From Paulinella micropora (Eukaryota; Cercozoa; Imbricatea; Euglyphida): DNA of 41,893 nucleotides. Shown here piece after piece: positions 38,127 to 41,893 of the stretch (position 1 is its first letter; each line of letters starts with the position of its first letter). The DNA lies in NCBI GenBank assembly GCA_009731375.1, contig BJOX01000118.1:211800-253692 (forward strand), given 5' to 3'. A program made the translations under genes and the position numbers. Below the pieces are notes generated by a model. It made no database searches. It had not been told where the DNA came from and was given only the letters and a program-made list of their open reading frames with translations.

Positions 38127-41100
38127 TCAGTCTTCCTCTTCATCCGATGATTCATCGCCTTCCTCCTCGCTGTCATACTCTTCCTCATCGTCACTATTGG
38201 GATTGTACAAATGCTCATCTTCGGAAGAACTGTCATGTTTGGAGTGATTGGCATCCGGCACATAATCCTCATCACTCGAGTCGGATCCGTCTGCGTCGTC
38301 TATCTGTGGGTAGGGTTCCTTCCTTTTGACCGCTCTGGCCCTTGTTTTTACCACAGCATCTTCGTGGCAATCAGAATCGGACCAAGCCGGGTCGTTTGCG
38401 ACTGGAAGCTTGCATTCTGAAGTCGAGGTCTCGGTAGCGGCTTCATCGACACCAGGCAAATCGATCTTGTTTCCCCGAATGGTAGCCTTCAGCTGCAACG
38501 TGGTTCTTTTTTTGGAACTCTTGGTTTTGGCACGCGCACTTTCCACCGAAAACAAGATTGGTTCCCCGCGGTGTTTTTGTGTGGCACGATGCATTTCCCT
38601 ACCCATCTTTTGTTCGAGAACAAGGGGCATATTGTTAGCTTCGCGGATATCAGTCAAGCAAACCACGCTCATATCTCTCTGCAAGTGCCAAAAGAGAATG
38701 TTTGCCGTGTCTCCTTTTTTCATAACCTTTGTATGTGAGGTAGGTTGGCAGTCGAAAGGACGGTGACGGTCGTCCAATTTCTTGTCTACCCTCTTGCACT
38801 TAGCGTAGGCAAGCATCGACTCCGGGCGCTCACCACGTACCCCCTTGGTTAAAAAGACATGTGTGCCCTTCTTGACCTGCTTCTTCCCATTCTCAGGCAA
38901 GGGCGCAAACAGAAGCCGATGCAATTGGATTTTCTTTGGGCCACTGGCAGCCGTGTTCAGATGATTGTGTAAGTCCTGGCCAACATTCTCTGGAACTCGA
39001 ACCTTCACACCCGGGCAATTTTCCTGCTGAATTAAGGCCAGCGCTATCCACTTTCCAGCAAAAAAACGGCGTTCCACCAGAACCAAAATGTAGACACCTG
39101 CTTCGATGTCTTTCAGGTCCCGCGTCTTGAACTCAGAGATAGGCAGGCCTACACTGACTGGCAAGCCCTGCATGCCATTCAAGCTGCTGCCCTTCCCAGG
39201 GAGACGAGCTTGCTGTAGCGATTTACACCAGGCTTCTAAACTTGCTTCGTTCCGGCGAAAGAGCTCGTGCAATTTCAGGCTCCTTACCTGCTTACATTCA
39301 TCTGCGCTGAGGCAAATTGTCCACGGCAGTCCCATGAGCTTGGAGTTGTTCTTGGGCTCCATGTTATGCCGCGCCAACTGCTTTGTCAGCCTTGGTTCCA
39401 CTTCGAAGGCGTAACCAGTGCGTGTGAAGACTTGTGGAGCTGCAGTGGACGACGCTTGCGCCAGACAGAGGGCGGTGGCACCACACTCGATGTCCTCCAC
39501 GCGGTAATAGCCGTACTTTGGATTTTTAAGCTCTCCCGCGGTGGTGTAATTTTCCATCCAACGGTCCAGGGCCAGATCCAGGCTTGGGCCTCGGATGACA
39601 TTCCCTTCAGGGCTTCGCAAGTTGTACGTCGTAAAAACAACGCGCAGCGGCAGCTCTCCGATGAGCGCTGCCACATTCTTCAGCATGGTCGTAAGACTTT
39701 CCTTGAAGGACCTCCGCCACACGGGAAGTGCTGTCACCCGGCGGCCCGCCTTCCACCAGTCCAGCCAGACTTGGCAACGCACGATGTCAATCCATAGGGT
39801 GACGCTTTTCCTGGATGCGTAAAGCTTGTCAATGTTTGTGCTAATCGAAGACTGTACCAGCGACTTAGCGTCGCATACGGCGTTTTCCAGGTCATCGAGC
39901 TCCCTTTTTAGCTCGGACCCCGACGGAGACCATGTAAGCGGGTGAGTATAACAGCTTATTTCAAAGCGTGTATAACCCTGGTTCGCAAAGGACTCTTGAC
40001 GAAAGTTTTGATGGATGTTAGGGTCATGGCTAGCGACAATCTGAGAGGCCTTATTACCGACGGGATTGGTGTTTGAACCGCCGATTGTAAGCACATGAAA
40101 AGTCTTATCGTACGCTTTTTCGATCAGCTTCACTGCAATCTGACGTTTGGAGCCATCAGGAAGCTCGGCAGTCATCATGTTGACTTTTGCAAATTTCGGG
40201 CAAAAATCGCCCACGCTGGGATCTTTTGGTAGCAGCACCCTTGGCTTGTTTTCGGGCCAGGGTCGGAAGTTCCTATGCCCCTCAAGCAGACGTTTTCCTT
40301 CCTCGGAGTCCGCAGTTACAACTGCTCCAGACTTTACCAGTCTTTCTCTGTGATTGGGTGGAAGTGCTCCTGGTACATCACGCGTCGCGTCCGTTTGGTA
40401 CGGAAAGATATCGCGCCTCCGAAGATCTGGCCGGGCAAGATTTACAGCTTGTACAACTTTTTCCAAACTATGTCTGGGAAACTCGTTTACCCATAAACGC
40501 ATAAAGCTATTGTAACCCATCCGCTGCAGCGCATCGTGAACGTACATCTCTCCCGAGTCCGCAGCGAAGCGATCATGGCGTGATTCGGCTAGCAGTTTGA
40601 CATTCTTGAACCCTTGCTGCTCTAACGCTGCAGTCAGTGTCGTGATTAGGTCTTTGCGAAATTTCTTGCGTCTCGGGCGTAACAGAGCCTTCAGCCTCTC
40701 CGGAGACAAGCGCCGTTCCTCTTGAGATAAGGAGTACGCGTGGCAAAATTTCATTCCATCGCTGAAATTCACTGGTTCACGCAAGGCTAAGCCAGAGTCA
40801 CGCCTTCCTTTGTGGTCAACCTCCTCGCACTCGGAGTTCCACTTGCAATCTAGGGCGTCTGATTCCGTGAGGAAAGGCAGTATGCGCTGTGTCAAGTAAT
40901 GCAAGGTAATAGGCTGTCCCATGCGGTTGTTTAGCGTTAATTGGAAACGCACCAGCGGTTGAAACAGTTGTCTAGACATGCGGGGTGGCTTGGCGGCCGT
41001 GGCTGCTGTATCAGCACTTGCCGTACGAGTGGTGGTGGTGGTACTACTAGGACTTGACGTTGCAGTGGTGGTACTGGCAGAGGCAGTGGTGGTGCTAATC

Positions 41101-41893
41101 GTAATAGGGGCGGTACTAGCCGCAGCGGCCGTGGTCGCGTTCGTCAGAGCAGTAGTGGTAGTGGTAGTGGCAGTAGGAGGGGCAGCCGGTTTGGTCTCGG
41201 CGCTCACAGGACGTTTCCAAATTGGAAAAAACCAGCGCTCCATGGTCAGGTAACGCAACTGGTGGCCTCCCTGGCCAATCCGAGAGCCGCCCGTATCTAG
41301 GTCTCGTTTCCGTGGTTTATGAGTATGGATGCTAACATGGAACCGCCGGCAAACCAGCTCGGCGACGTTTGCGTCCCATCCCGCAGGTTCACGTGGCATA
41401 TTGATACGGTCGTCTTTTCGTTGTTCCCACTGTTTTTGTCGCAGTTGGAATTCCTGGAGGGTTTGCCCCACCAAGGCTCTGTATTCAGCTGGCTCGAAGC
41501 CAGTACCTTCTGCCATTTTCCGCTGCTCGTCCGCAGGAAGCCTACCGAAGATGTCCTCACACCCTTTTCGTAGAGACTTTTCTGTGTGACCTCCCCCCTC
41601 AATTCCCAAAGCGTTGAGCAACAAAGCAACTGCTTCGAAAGGGTTTTCCACCGCGCCACTCAGGCACCACCCTTTCCTGTGTAGCCATTTGCTGAATGTT
41701 TCCAACGCGGTCCTCTCCTTTTTAGTCAACTGGAGGGCTCTGCAGTCTCTACAATCGAGTTCCATCACCTCACTGGGCAGTTCGGCCGGGGAGCCAGGAG
41801 CTGACGGTGGTTGCTGCTGAGAGGAGACTGTGCTGTTCGCTGTCAGGGAAGGAGTTGCTGCGATTGCCACACCTGTACCTACATGAGCAGTCA
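38127..41893 (-). CDS. Large protein with OTU-like N-terminal region and acidic tail; runs to window edge
   Basis: The frame is open to the window's right edge, so the start may lie outside; the first in-frame ATG is at about 41765. About 1,210 residues follow it. Near residues 55-220 the sequence resembles an OTU cysteine protease: a WLHRKG helix, then a segment where DGNCLF is expected (here VENPFEAVA), then WDANVAELVCRRFHVSIHTHKP, which fits the conserved W-x-x-x-V helix and strand. The catalytic Cys is absent (Pro or Phe in its place) and the C-terminal His is unclear, so any activity is doubtful. A Thr/Ala low-complexity linker (residues about 232-295) follows. Next is a large unrecognised region of about 800 residues with conserved-looking blocks (HVLTIGGSNTNPVGNK, GYTRFEISCYTHP). 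The last 80 residues are extremely Asp/Glu/Ser-rich. Composition is less GC-rich than the rest, so it may belong to a different module or host DNA. Confidence 0.75.
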   Translation of the reverse strand, partial: TAHVGTGVAIAATPSLTANSTVSSQQQPPSAPGSPAELPSEVMELDCRDCRALQLTKKERTALETFSKWLHRKGWCLSGAVENPFEAVALLLNALGIEGGGHTEKSLRKGCEDIFGRLPADEQRKMAEGTGFEPAEYRALVGQTLQEFQLRQKQWEQRKDDRINMPREPAGWDANVAELVCRRFHVSIHTHKPRKRDLDTGGSRIGQGGHQLRYLTMERWFFPIWKRPVSAETKPAAPPTATTTTTTALTNATTAAAASTAPITISTTTASASTTTATSSPSSTTTTTRTASADTAATAAKPPRMSRQLFQPLVRFQLTLNNRMGQPITLHYLTQRILPFLTESDALDCKWNSECEEVDHKGRRDSGLALREPVNFSDGMKFCHAYSLSQEERRLSPERLKALLRPRRKKFRKDLITTLTAALEQQGFKNVKLLAESRHDRFAADSGEMYVHDALQRMGYNSFMRLWVNEFPRHSLEKVVQAVNLARPDLRRRDIFPYQTDATRDVPGALPPNHRERLVKSGAVVTADSEEGKRLLEGHRNFRPWPENKPRVLLPKDPSVGDFCPKFAKVNMMTAELPDGSKRQIAVKLIEKAYDKTFHVLTIGGSNTNPVGNKASQIVASHDPNIHQNFRQESFANQGYTRFEISCYTHPLTWSPSGSELKRELDDLENAVCDAKSLVQSSISTNIDKLYASRKSVTLWIDIVRCQVWLDWWKAGRRVTALPVWRRSFKESLTTMLKNVAALIGELPLRVVFTTYNLRSPEGNVIRGPSLDLALDRWMENYTTAGELKNPKYGYYRVEDIECGATALCLAQASSTAAPQVFTRTGYAFEVEPRLTKQLARHNMEPKNNSKLMGLPWTICLSADECKQVRSLKLHELFRRNEASLEAWCKSLQQARLPGKGSSLNGMQGLPVSVGLPISEFKTRDLKDIEAGVYILVLVERRFFAGKWIALALIQQENCPGVKVRVPENVGQDLHNHLNTAASGPKKIQLHRLLFAPLPENGKKQVKKGTHVFLTKGVRGERPESMLAYAKCKRVDKKLDDRHRPFDCQPTSHTKVMKKGDTANILFWHLQRDMSVVCLTDIREANNMPLVLEQKMGREMHRATQKHRGEPILFSVESARAKTKSSKKRTTLQLKATIRGNKIDLPGVDEAATETSTSECKLPVANDPAWSDSDCHEDAVVKTRARAVKRKEPYPQIDDADGSDSSDEDYVPDANHSKHDSSSEDEHLYNPNSDDEEEYDSEEEGDESSDEEED

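Noticed and set aside
1-41893. Reassignment of TGA to a sense codon throughout
   Set aside because: Several otherwise sound genes, including the histone, the two-TM protein and the 38127 gene, end at TGA.

Overview
This 41.9 kb window looks like part of a large double-stranded DNA virus genome, or an integrated copy of one, whose genes use the host nucleus. Evidence for a eukaryotic setting: a gene at 5.9-9.0 kb is cut by many short GT-AG introns, a gene at 26,970-27,494 encodes a histone H3 homologue, and a long glycosylated membrane protein has a eukaryotic-type sorting tail. Most genes are GC-rich, tightly packed, on both strands, and match no family I can name. A candidate capsid-maturation protease fused to a scaffold-like tail points to the HK97-capsid world (herpesvirus or mirusvirus-like). 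A viral histone plus spliceosomal introns fits mirusvirus-like viruses of protists best, but this is inference: no capsid, portal, terminase or polymerase gene is visible to settle it.

Layout. 0.3-3.7 kb: three or four unrecognised genes. 4.2-5.9 kb: a non-coding structure with a CA-rich arm, ten 25-bp palindromic iterons, a perfect 43-bp palindrome and a TG-rich arm, a candidate origin or structural element. 5.9-9.0 kb: the intron-rich protease/scaffold candidate, whose exons are all in phase 0 and partly duplicated. 9.0-10.5 kb: a leucine-rich-repeat-like protein. 11.1-12.5 kb (minus): a two-TM acidic protein. 13.0-15.4 kb: a large GC-rich unknown gene. 15.6-17.0 kb: five tandem ~284-bp units, each a long hairpin. 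17.2-18.8 kb (minus): a second LRR-like protein. 19.3-19.9 kb: the 3' part of an unknown gene. 20.0-24.6 kb (minus): a 1,522-residue repeat-bearing, tegument-like protein. 25.3-25.8 kb: a small unknown gene. 27.0-27.5 kb: histone H3-like. 27.6-29.3 kb (minus): a proline-rich gene broken by frameshifts. 30.3-35.0 kb: a very large type I surface glycoprotein. 35.2-36.6 kb (minus): a CxxC-repeat protein.

At about 36.8 kb the character changes. A 278-bp AT-rich foldback element flanked by TA is followed by about 1 kb of low-information DNA and then a long minus-strand gene (38.1 kb to the window edge) with an OTU-like N-terminal region lacking the catalytic cysteine, and a very acidic tail. Base composition there is less GC-rich, so this may be another module of the virus or flanking host or mobile DNA.

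Assembly quality matters. There are five large N gaps, all but the 29.3-30.3 kb one beside G/C homopolymers or C-rich tracts, and three 10-N gaps inside genes. Several genes carry frameshifts, mostly near G runs, and two have an in-frame TGA. Many are probably sequence errors; if real, they would mean decay of an endogenous copy or recoding. Convergent gene pairs repeatedly share a short A/T palindrome between their 3' ends, suggesting a bidirectional 3'-end signal.
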